Origin: Pedobacter sp. BS3
Lineage (GTDB): Bacteria; Bacteroidota; Bacteroidia; Sphingobacteriales; Sphingobacteriaceae
Length of the DNA: 64,000 nt
Direction of reading: 5' to 3'
NCBI RefSeq assembly: GCF_008274585.1
Contig: NZ_VTRT01000009.1
Span: forward strand, 1 to 64,000
The translations under genes and the position numbers were made by a program. Below the pieces are notes generated by a model, which worked only from the letters and a program-made list of their open reading frames with translations, ran no database searches and was not told the origin of the DNA. Positions 20,052 to 27,057 of this stretch are shown here, one piece after another (position 1 is the first letter of the stretch; each line of letters starts with the position of its first letter).

Positions 20052-21614
20052 ATTTATTTTTTGTTTAGGATTAAAATATTCAAATAAACTGTACCAAATG
20101 TTCAATTTTTCTTTTATACCGTATTCGTTCCCATTTTTAATGTCATCTGAAATGCTGTTAAACACCATTTCATAAAAAACATTTCCGTCAATAGTATTTC
20201 GCTGTGATTTATAGACAAAGTCATATACCGCTTTCCGGTATTTGGAAAAGGAGCCAAATGTTCTATCCAGCTTGGCATAGTCTTCTTTATTAAGGTCTCC
20301 GAAATAATCTACACGATGATATTTATTTTGAATTAAAGGCTTCAAAACCTGTTGCTCAAAATCAAAAATAGTTTTGATGAGTAGATAATGTTTATCTGCC
20401 TTTCCACCTTTTTCTTTTATTTCAAAAAGGTTTTGAATGATTAAATCTTTGATTTTATATTCAAATTTTGCCACGTAATCAAAATCTCTAAATACAATTC
20501 CATCCATTGTATTTTGCCAGAAGAGGAGATAATAATTTGAAATATCCTCCTCATTTGTTTCTATCAGTTTTTGAATAATTTCTTTGTAACCGAATTTAAA
20601 TCCGCTTTCTCTGAAAATACTAATTACCTTACTTTGCAGCAGTTCCTCTTTGTAAATAAAAATTGGCAGCGGATTGGGCAAGGTTTTGTTGGGAAACATA
20701 TTTTTCAAATCGTTCAGCAACTTCGCATCTGTATTTGAGATTCTGCCTGAAATATCAAAACTTGCTGTTTGGTGCATCAGGAATGGCATATTGCTGTTGA
20801 AGCCATTCATAAAGTTATTCGTTCCATAGATCAGCCCCTGTTCATCCGGAGCCGTGTTATATTTATCCGTATTGAAAAGTTTATCATCCAAATATCTTTT
20901 GTGTACTTCTTTGTATTGTTTAAGCGGTATATCTAAATAGAAAATGATGTAACTGCTGTCCTCTAAAGGTTTCACTTTTAGCAACTGTTGGTCAATCTCT
21001 GCAATAGCATTTTTAATAGCCTCCTTTTCTGATTTGTCTTTACTTTCTTTGAATTGCACTTTTAATAACTCACTTTTTTCTTCCAGCTTCTGATACTTAT
21101 CGGCATTCTCCCTTTCAATTTTTTCAATTAGTTTAGAGAGTTCATTGTGCGTAAAAAAGTTTCTAAAAACAATATACTTTTCTTTCTCTGCCTCATCCTC
21201 AAATAGTGCAAATGCTTTATTAAAATAACCTTCAAAACGTTCATAAATCTGCTTTTTCTTTTCTGCCTGATTGCTTTTATATTTTGCACCGCCTTCTAAA
21301 TGCTCTCTTTTGAAGGCCACAGCAAACGGGGAGCAAGTGTGGATAGCTTTAGTGGGTAAATCAAAACATTTGTTTGTATCAATACACCAGGCATTTTGAT
21401 GCAGCAATTTGCAAGTGTTCAAAAAATCTGATACTTTTTCTTTTTGTTTTTTAGAGAATTGCTCAAATTGAAAGCTCTCTTTATCAATAGAAACTTCTCC
21501 ATTTTCATCTTTTTTCAATTGAAGCAATATATGCAGACCTTCTTTAGGTAAAGAGCCCAAATTTTTAAATTCTTCTTCCAGATTTTCCGTAAAATTTATA
21601 AGTTCTTTTATCAT
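19671..21614 (-). CDS. cas8b: Cascade large subunit Cas8b (Csh1)
   Basis: A 647-aa large subunit of the I-B interference complex, identified by its position upstream of csh2, its length, and Csh1-type features: an N-terminal region rich in Lys/Glu, WCIDTNKCFDLPTKAIHTCSPFAVAFKREH near residue 85, and a helical C-terminal bundle. Cas8b recognises the PAM and recruits Cas3. Only 2 nt separate its ATG from the stop of the 57-aa ORF, so translation is probably coupled. The operon promoter lies just upstream at 21807-21814. The C-terminal 126 residues resemble the small-subunit-like domain. Confidence 0.9.
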   Translation of the reverse strand: MIKELINFTENLEEEFKNLGSLPKEGLHILLQLKKDENGEVSIDKESFQFEQFSKKQKEKVSDFLNTCKLLHQNAWCIDTNKCFDLPTKAIHTCSPFAVAFKREHLEGGAKYKSNQAEKKKQIYERFEGYFNKAFALFEDEAEKEKYIVFRNFFTHNELSKLIEKIERENADKYQKLEEKSELLKVQFKESKDKSEKEAIKNAIAEIDQQLLKVKPLEDSSYIIFYLDIPLKQYKEVHKRYLDDKLFNTDKYNTAPDEQGLIYGTNNFMNGFNSNMPFLMHQTASFDISGRISNTDAKLLNDLKNMFPNKTLPNPLPIFIYKEELLQSKVISIFRESGFKFGYKEIIQKLIETNEEDISNYYLLFWQNTMDGIVFRDFDYVAKFEYKIKDLIIQNLFEIKEKGGKADKHYLLIKTIFDFEQQVLKPLIQNKYHRVDYFGDLNKEDYAKLDRTFGSFSKYRKAVYDFVYKSQRNTIDGNVFYEMVFNSISDDIKNGNEYGIKEKLNIWYSLFEYFNPKQKINMVNKLKEYQDFVAAIISGEELTDITDEKFAFAAGQVIEYILSKSKSADNSYNLLEPYLQQSKCAEFKKAITNDFGRYKHENFSKNFEKVAAFVLSYETDVNLKHLLPQILSGVFAKNQLFSSNNPK

Positions 21615-21616
21615 TT

Positions 21617-21790
21617 TTAAAATAAATTTTCTAAATAATTATATATTTCAATATCCGAAAAATCATCCTCGCAAAACCATTCAATAAAAACAAAATGCTC
21701 ATTCATTCTTTCCAAATCAAGGACATAAGAAATAAAACTTTCCATATCTATAAGACTTCCGTCACTTCCTATGTAATACATACCTTCCAT
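21617..21790 (-). CDS. 57-aa acidic small ORF directly upstream of cas8b
   Basis: An unlisted short ORF in the cas operon, starting MEGMYYIGSDGSLIDMES and ending NYLENLF. I count 14 Asp/Glu against a single Arg and no Lys, so it is extremely acidic, and it is rich in aromatic residues (FVFIEWFCEDDF). The stop is 2 nt before the cas8b ATG. The start lies about 17 nt downstream of the -7 box at 21807-21814, so this would be the first cistron of the operon. I do not recognise a family. Possible roles are a regulatory upstream ORF coupled to cas8b, a small Cascade-binding protein or a nucleic-acid mimic; all are inference. Its codon use and base composition resemble cas8b. Confidence 0.55.
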   Translation of the reverse strand: MEGMYYIGSDGSLIDMESFISYVLDLERMNEHFVFIEWFCEDDFSDIEIYNYLENLF

Positions 21791-21806
21791 ATACCAAATA
21801 TTTTGG

Positions 21807-21814
21807 CAAAGGTA
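21807..21814 (-). promoter_or_regulatory. -7 box of the cas8b-cas2 operon
   Basis: On the minus strand TACCTTTG matches TAnnTTTG. It lies 16 nt before the ATG of the 57-aa ORF, predicting a very short 5' UTR. The -33 region coincides with the sequence matched by the crRNA-like guide (21827 onward) and has no good TTG, so the promoter may be weak or tightly regulated. Confidence 0.6.
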
Positions 21815-21823
21815 TAATTTTTA

Positions 21824-21862
21824 TCATAGTTAATCTAATTGTTAATATTAAATTCTATTTTT
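21824..21862 (+). promoter_or_regulatory. Candidate Cascade target site over the cas operon -33 region
   Basis: From 21827 the plus strand reads TAGTTAATCTAATTGTT. The guide after the degenerate repeat at 21935 reads TAGTTTAACTAATTGTT. They agree at 15 of 17 positions, with mismatches at 6 and 8; the next is at 18. Every sixth base of a type I guide is flipped out and need not pair. The three bases before the site are TCA, which is a PAM-like trinucleotide for some I-B systems. Similarity fades after position 17, as expected for a guide that binds without triggering cleavage. Confidence 0.5.
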
Positions 21863-21876
21863 CCCATTTTTGTTAC

Positions 21877-21884
21877 TATTTTTG
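21877..21884 (+). promoter_or_regulatory. -7 box for the candidate crRNA-like RNA
   Basis: TATTTTTG matches TAnnTTTG on the plus strand. It would start RNA near 21890, just before the degenerate repeat at 21905. The upstream -33 element is unclear. It diverges from the cas8b-operon promoter 63 bp away. Confidence 0.45.
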
Positions 21885-21887
21885 TGT

Positions 21888-21970
21888 GTCAGTATTTCTC
21901 AAGAGTTTCAAATCGTACTAAATAGAATTGAAATTAGTTTAACTAATTGTTTGAAATACTGACATTTTTA
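21888..21970 (+). ncRNA. Candidate crRNA-like autoregulatory RNA (CreR-type) in the cas6-cas8b gap
   Basis: At 21905-21934 a 30-nt degenerate CRISPR repeat begins GTTTCAAATCGTAC. Its last 10 bases (GAATTGAAAT) are identical to the array repeat, so Cas6 cleavage would give the same ATTGAAAT handle (21927-21934). The following 36 nt (21935-21970) act as a pseudo-spacer whose first 17 nt match the cas operon promoter at 21827. An 11-bp perfect inverted repeat, GTCAGTATTTC (21888-21898) and GAAATACTGAC (21953-21963), brackets the RNA and is followed by ATTTTTA, which may end it. Position between cas6 and cas8 is where CreTA was described in haloarchaeal I-B loci. Expected effect: Cascade loaded with this RNA represses cas8b-cas2 and releases it when Cascade or crRNA balance changes. 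A protein-operator explanation for the similar AT-rich boxes remains possible. Confidence 0.5.
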
Positions 21971-22750
21971 CTTTAATAATTCCACAAACCCCATCCCCTG
22001 CGAATTATACACTCCACACCCCGCATTCATTAAAATTTCCACAAATCTTTTCTCTCCGGTTACCTTCAATCCAAAATTCATCCATCCTCTTATCTTCGTT
22101 TCCTGCGGCGTGCCTGCTTTAATGGCAATTAACCGCGATTTAAAGGGTTGCTTCAGCGGTGTTACTTCCATCATCAGCAAGGCGGCCGCCGCTGTTGCTT
22201 CATCATAGCAGGTAGCTATTTTGTTCCGCCAATTATATATAAGGCTGTCTGCAAAGCGGGCATCATCCGGTGATAAAAAAACATAATTCCCTTTTTCATT
22301 CTGCAGGCCGGCTACCACAGGAGAGAGTGGCTTCAACTGAATGTTGATCACCACATTGTCTTTATATCCCTGCAAAGGATCGGGCAGGCTTTCTACCGAC
22401 CTTACAGAGAATGTGGCTTTCGATCTTTTATCTGCAATATCTATATGCTCGCTTTGGAATAATCCTTTCACAAAATTTTCCGCTGCGGGTGGCAAGTGAA
22501 AAGCCACCTGGAAACTCAGCTCGTCACCCAGCAGTTGTAGTCGGTCGCCCGCTATTTTAAAAGGGCAGCTAATCTGAGAAAAAGTAAACAGCTTAAAGCC
22601 TTTGCCATAGCCACTTGTATGGAGAAAACCGGCATAAGCCGAATCTCCTTTAGTGATGATCCGATAAATGGCCGAGCTAAGGATATACTGATAATTAATT
22701 GGGATAACAACCCCAGGACGGAGCGCAGAGAGCACAATTTTAAAGCGCAT
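21968..22750 (-). CDS. cas6: CRISPR repeat endoribonuclease Cas6
   Basis: A 260-aa RAMP protein. It starts MRFKIVLSALRPGVVIPINYQY and contains the SSAIYRII segment. It ends with the glycine-rich loop GVYNSQGMGFVELL that is diagnostic of Cas6. Cas6 cuts the pre-crRNA inside each repeat, leaving the 8-nt ATTGAAAT handle. It is separated from cas8b by the regulatory gap and has its own good promoter (22821-22850), so it can be expressed independently of the Cascade operon. This would matter for any crRNA-dependent autoregulation, because Cas6 stays available to mature the guide. Confidence 0.93.
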   Translation of the reverse strand: MRFKIVLSALRPGVVIPINYQYILSSAIYRIITKGDSAYAGFLHTSGYGKGFKLFTFSQISCPFKIAGDRLQLLGDELSFQVAFHLPPAAENFVKGLFQSEHIDIADKRSKATFSVRSVESLPDPLQGYKDNVVINIQLKPLSPVVAGLQNEKGNYVFLSPDDARFADSLIYNWRNKIATCYDEATAAAALLMMEVTPLKQPFKSRLIAIKAGTPQETKIRGWMNFGLKVTGEKRFVEILMNAGCGVYNSQGMGFVELLK

Positions 22751-22820
22751 AAGCGGATAAGTTAGGTAAATTAGTTATCTGTTGATTAGCGTTATTTATT
22801 CGCCTGGGACAGAATTAACT

Positions 22821-22850
22821 CAAATATAAAAAATACTTTCGAAAAGGCAA
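22821..22850 (-). promoter_or_regulatory. cas6 promoter within a 13-bp inverted repeat
   Basis: On the minus strand a TTG (22848-22850), a 19-nt spacer and TATATTTG (22821-22828) fit the Bacteroidota consensus closely. TATAAAAAATACT (22825-22837) and AGTATTTTTTATA (22859-22871) form a perfect inverted repeat that spans the promoter, so it could be an operator. Predicted start is about 65 nt before the cas6 ATG. Confidence 0.65.
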
Positions 22851-22992
22851 GTTGTGTTAGTATTTTTTATAATGACCGTAATTAACTCGAAATTCCTATT
22901 GCTTACAACTTTTACCAACCTTAGCGTATTATTGCTTTAAAGCAATCTGGTCACTGTTCCCTAAACATTCAGTTGGTTACAAATGCGGACAA

Positions 22993-24798
22993 TCATTGCT
23001 TACCACTCAAAAACTCCCTGACGGCCGATGCCTGCTTCTGGTTAACAACCTGTAACAACTCTTCCAGGGTAGCTTCGCGGATCTTTTTAACCGATTTAAA
23101 CTGTTTTAACAGTTTCTCGGCGGTAGTTTTACCAATGCCGGGAATACGCTCCAGTTCGGTAACAAACGTGCCTTTGCTGCGCTTGTTACGGTGAAAGGTA
23201 ATACCGAAGCGGTGCGCCTCGTCACGCAGATGCTGGATCACCTTCAGCGTTTCCGATTTCTTATCCAGGTAAATAGGATACTGGTCGCCGGGGTAGAACA
23301 GCTCTTCCAGCCGCTTGGCAATACCGATAACAGTAACCTGCTTATCAATGCCCAGCAGTTTCAGGCTTTTCATGGCCGATGAAAGCTGACCTTTACCACC
23401 ATCGATGATGATGAGCTGCGGCAGCGGCATTTCTTCTTCCAGCATACGCCTGTACCGGCGGTAAACGGCTTCTTCCATGGTAGCAAAATCGTTGGGACCT
23501 TCAACGGTTTTCACATTAAAATGCCGGTAATCCTTTTTGGAAGGTTTGGCATCCTTAAACACCACAATGGCCGAAACCGGGTATTTCCCCTGGAAGTTGG
23601 AGTTATCAAAGCATTCGATGTGGCGGGGTTTTTCCGTCAGGCGCAAATCTTTTTTCATCTGCTCCAGGATACGATCGGTTTTTACGCCCGGGTTCAGCTT
23701 TTCGTATTGGTCAAGCTTTTCGCGTTTAAAGAAAGCCACATTTTTCTGCGAAAGCTCCAGCAGCTTTTTCTTTTCGCCTTGTTTGGGCACGGTAAACCGG
23801 ATGCCGGGGTCATCGAGATCGATCTGGAACGGAACCAGTATCTCTTTTGAGTGACTGTTAAAACGTTCCCTGAATTCGGATATGGCAATGCTCAGCAGTT
23901 CTTCGTCAGTCTCATCCAGCCGCTTTTTGATCTCGATGGTTTGTGTCTGGATCACGGTTCCGTTCATCACTTTCAGGAAGTTCACAAACGCATATTTCTC
24001 ATCCGAAGCAATAGAAAATACATCCACATCGGTAATGGACGAATTAACAATGGTCGATTTGCTTTGATAGCGTTCCAGCAGATCCAGTTTTCTTTTCAGC
24101 TGATGCGCCAGCTCAAAGTTCAGCGCTGCCGAGGCGGCTTCCAGGTCTGTACGAAGTTTCCGCAATACACCGTTTATCCTGCCGCTGAGTATGTCTTTAA
24201 TATCTTCGATATTGGCATTGTAATCTTCCTCAGTCTGGAAGTTCTGGCAGGGGCCTTTGCAGTTGCCGATCTGGTATTCCAGGCATACGCGGAACTTACC
24301 GGCAGCAATATTCTGAGGCGTTAGCGGCAGGTTACAGGTACGCAGCGGGTAAATCTCCTTCACCATATCCAGTATGGTGTGCATCATGCTTACCGAAGCG
24401 TACGGCCCCAGGTATTTCGAGCCGTCTTTAATGATCTTACGCGTCCAGTAGATCCGTGGGAAACGTTCATTTTTGATCACCAGCCAGGGATAGGTCTTAT
24501 CATCTTTCAGCAGCACATTATACCGTGGCTGATGTTTCTTTATCAGGCTGTTTTCCAGCAGCCAGGCATCAATCTCGGTATCAACTATGGTGAAGGTAAT
24601 GCGGTTGATCTTGCTGACCAGCACCCGTGTTTTGGCATTGATACGGTAAGTATCTTTGATAAAATAGCTGCTAACCCGGTTTTTCAGGTTTTTAGCCTTA
24701 CCGATATAGATCAACTCGTTGTTACGATCCCAGAACTGGTAAACGCCGGGCCGTTGCGGAATTGTTTTTAATACCGGACGATAATCAAAATCTTCCAT
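22993..24798 (-). CDS. uvrC: Excinuclease ABC subunit C
   Basis: A 601-aa UvrC, the dual-incision nuclease of nucleotide excision repair. The N-terminal GIY-YIG domain reads PGVYQFWDRNNELIYIGKAKNLKNRV. A cysteine cluster (CNLPLTP, CLEYQIGNCKGPC) and a UVR motif near residue 200 follow. The RNase H-like C-terminal nuclease has ECFDNSNFQG and IIDGGKGQL. Tandem helix-hairpin-helix motifs end the protein (LERIPGIGKTTAEKLLKQF). Full length, with all domains intact. The unrelated cas6 gene ends the accessory locus on its downstream side, so uvrC marks the return to core genome. Confidence 0.97.
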   Translation of the reverse strand: MEDFDYRPVLKTIPQRPGVYQFWDRNNELIYIGKAKNLKNRVSSYFIKDTYRINAKTRVLVSKINRITFTIVDTEIDAWLLENSLIKKHQPRYNVLLKDDKTYPWLVIKNERFPRIYWTRKIIKDGSKYLGPYASVSMMHTILDMVKEIYPLRTCNLPLTPQNIAAGKFRVCLEYQIGNCKGPCQNFQTEEDYNANIEDIKDILSGRINGVLRKLRTDLEAASAALNFELAHQLKRKLDLLERYQSKSTIVNSSITDVDVFSIASDEKYAFVNFLKVMNGTVIQTQTIEIKKRLDETDEELLSIAISEFRERFNSHSKEILVPFQIDLDDPGIRFTVPKQGEKKKLLELSQKNVAFFKREKLDQYEKLNPGVKTDRILEQMKKDLRLTEKPRHIECFDNSNFQGKYPVSAIVVFKDAKPSKKDYRHFNVKTVEGPNDFATMEEAVYRRYRRMLEEEMPLPQLIIIDGGKGQLSSAMKSLKLLGIDKQVTVIGIAKRLEELFYPGDQYPIYLDKKSETLKVIQHLRDEAHRFGITFHRNKRSKGTFVTELERIPGIGKTTAEKLLKQFKSVKKIREATLEELLQVVNQKQASAVREFLSGKQ

Positions 24799-24821
24799 AC
24801 GCCATTCATCCTTCCCGTGCC

Positions 24822-27056
24822 TTAAAATTTGATATTCGAATCCATTTTGGTGGAGTCGGTAGTTGCCGGGTTATTATAAGCGTTGCAGTCCAGCACAATG
24901 CTTACACCGCCCTTAGGAGGTTCGAAATCGCCTTTTGTATATTTTAATGATGGATCGGCGTATACTTTTTTCATGTACAGGGCAAATATGGGCAATGCCG
25001 AGTTGGCGCCTTCACCTTTATTGGTAGAGAAAAAGTGAATAGCCCGGTCTTCGCAGCCGGTCCATACGCCGGTAACCAGTTGCGGCGTAATGCCGATGAA
25101 CCAACCGTCGGAGTTGTTCTGCGTAGTGCCGGTTTTACCGCCAATTGGATTGGTAAACTTGTACCGGTAACGCAGGCGCACACCTGTTCCCTCGTTAACT
25201 ACGCTTTTAAGCATATCGGTCATTACGTAAGCGGTTTGCGGATTCAGCGCTACCACCACTTTAGGCTTGCGCTCGTAGAGCACGTTACCGTTTTTATCTT
25301 CGATGCGCAACAGGTAAATAGGCTCCGTCCATACACCATGATTGACAAAGGTTGAATAGGCTCCTACCATATCGTAAACGCTGGCATCAAATGTTCCCAG
25401 GCAAATAGACGGGTATGCCGGAACATCCGTAGTGATACCCATGCGTTTGATCTGAGTAGCAACGGCTGTAGCGCCTACCTGCTTCATCATATAGGCCGTA
25501 ACAAAGTTTTGCGAATTGGCCAGTGCTTTCCGCAAGGTCAAATATCCGGGAATGGGGTTATACGCTTTGGGTGTCCAGCCGTCAATAGTTACCGGCTCAT
25601 TGGGAACCTGGTAGCAGGGCGAATAACCATCATTTATCGCAACGGCATAGGTAAACGGCTTAGCTGTTGATCCTACCTGCCGGGCGCCCATTTTCACCTG
25701 GTCGTACTTAAAGAATTCAAAATTATTACCGCCAACCCACGCCCGTACGTAACCGGTTTGAGGCTCCATAGACATTAGGGCATTGCGAAGCATCAGCTTG
25801 TAATATTTTATGGAATCAACAGGACGCATCAGCGTATCTATATCACCTTTCCAGGTGAAGATGGTCATACTGGTCTTTTTATTAAAATCATTCCTGATCT
25901 CCTCGTCCGATTTTCCATCCAGTTTAAGCTGCTTGTAACGGTCAGAACGTTTCATGCCCTGCTCTAACAGCATTTGCAGGGTTTTATCCGTTTTAAACGG
26001 ATCGCGGCCGCCCCACTGCTGGTTAAACTGCTTCTGCAAATCCTGCATGTATTCTTTTTGCGCCTGCTCGGCGTAGCGCTGCATTTTTGAATTGATGGTA
26101 GTATATATTTTTAACCCGTCACGATCCAGGTCGTACGGTGTGCCATCGGCTTTGGTAATAGATTGCTCATCAAATATTTTCTGGATATCTTTTTTCAGAA
26201 CCGCCCTGAAATAGGTTGCCGAACCCATGTTATGATCGATGGGATTAAATGACAGGCCCAACGGCTTTTTCTTCAGTTGTTCGGTCTCATCATCGGTTAA
26301 GAAACCGGCTTTATCCATATTTTCCAGCACTGTATTGCGACGTGCCAGTGCATTGTCCGGATGACGGATAGGGGAATATAACGATGGCCCTTTCAGCATA
26401 CCGATAAGTACGGCAGCCTGTTCGGGCTTTAATTTATCAGGAGTAGTATTAAAGTAGGTACGGGCCGCAGATTTAATACCGAAACTGTTGTACGCACCAA
26501 AGTCCACCGTGTTGAGATACATGGTGATAATTTCCTGTTTGGTATAATTACGTTCCAGCTTTACAGCGATGATCCATTCCTGTAATTTTTGGATCACCCG
26601 TTTTAGAACGTTTTTTGAGCGACCTTCTTTGGAGAACAGGTTTAGGGCAAGCTGTTGCGTAATGGTGCTGGCTCCCTGCTTTTTACCGATCAGGTTGTAA
26701 AAAATAATGGTGAACGTCCGTTTAAAGTCAATTCCCGAATGTTCGTAGAAGCGGATGTCTTCGGTGGCAACCAGGGCATTGATCACGTTAGGAGAGATCT
26801 GGTCATACCGAACGTTGGAGCGGTTTTGTATAAAATAGGTGCCCAATACCACACCGTCGTCTGCAATAACTTCAGATGATAAGTTGCTTTTTGGATTTTC
26901 CAGGTCGCGGAAAGATGGCAGCTTGCCAAACAACCCTAACCCGATACTGAATATCAGTATAACCCCGAAAGCAACTATGCCGATGACAATTTTCCAGAAG
27001 TTAATGGTGTATCGTGCTGTTTCCTGAGCTGTTAACTGATTATTTTTTTGCTGCAT
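24822..27056 (-). CDS. Class A penicillin-binding protein 1A (transglycosylase/transpeptidase)
   Basis: About 744 aa from the ATG at 27056 (a longer start at 27080 would overlap porW by 23 nt). It has one N-terminal membrane anchor (VIGIVAFGVILIFSIGLGLF). The GT51 transglycosylase has EDIRFYEHSGIDFKRT and ASTITQQLALNLF. The transpeptidase has the SxxK serine in STAKPF, SQN, and KTGTT. It polymerises and cross-links peptidoglycan in the periplasm. The C-terminal tail is short. It starts 1 nt after the porW stop, so they form one transcription unit. It is mrcA/pbpC-like, but I do not assign a symbol. Confidence 0.92.
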   Translation of the reverse strand: MQQKNNQLTAQETARYTINFWKIVIGIVAFGVILIFSIGLGLFGKLPSFRDLENPKSNLSSEVIADDGVVLGTYFIQNRSNVRYDQISPNVINALVATEDIRFYEHSGIDFKRTFTIIFYNLIGKKQGASTITQQLALNLFSKEGRSKNVLKRVIQKLQEWIIAVKLERNYTKQEIITMYLNTVDFGAYNSFGIKSAARTYFNTTPDKLKPEQAAVLIGMLKGPSLYSPIRHPDNALARRNTVLENMDKAGFLTDDETEQLKKKPLGLSFNPIDHNMGSATYFRAVLKKDIQKIFDEQSITKADGTPYDLDRDGLKIYTTINSKMQRYAEQAQKEYMQDLQKQFNQQWGGRDPFKTDKTLQMLLEQGMKRSDRYKQLKLDGKSDEEIRNDFNKKTSMTIFTWKGDIDTLMRPVDSIKYYKLMLRNALMSMEPQTGYVRAWVGGNNFEFFKYDQVKMGARQVGSTAKPFTYAVAINDGYSPCYQVPNEPVTIDGWTPKAYNPIPGYLTLRKALANSQNFVTAYMMKQVGATAVATQIKRMGITTDVPAYPSICLGTFDASVYDMVGAYSTFVNHGVWTEPIYLLRIEDKNGNVLYERKPKVVVALNPQTAYVMTDMLKSVVNEGTGVRLRYRYKFTNPIGGKTGTTQNNSDGWFIGITPQLVTGVWTGCEDRAIHFFSTNKGEGANSALPIFALYMKKVYADPSLKYTKGDFEPPKGGVSIVLDCNAYNNPATTDSTKMDSNIKF

Positions 27057-27057
27057 A

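Noticed and set aside
21617-21790. The 57-aa ORF as a CreT-type toxin
   Set aside because: CreT is described as a small RNA toxin of a different kind, and here the ORF abuts cas8b in the same operon; nothing in the peptide suggests a membrane or tRNA-sequestering toxin.
21888-21963. Inverted-repeat-bounded 76-bp element as a MITE
   Set aside because: No target-site duplication is visible and the interior is explained better by the repeat and guide; not excluded without genome copies.
21971-21990. Possible second pseudo-repeat after the crRNA-like guide (CTTTAATAATTCCACAAA versus the array CTCTTAATCGCACAA)
   Set aside because: This DNA encodes the conserved Cas6 C-terminus GFVELLK, so the resemblance needs gaps and may be coincidental.
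23521-24324. Plus-strand ORFs of 100-157 aa opposite uvrC
   Set aside because: They are antisense shadows of a well-conserved gene with no start signals or family resemblance.
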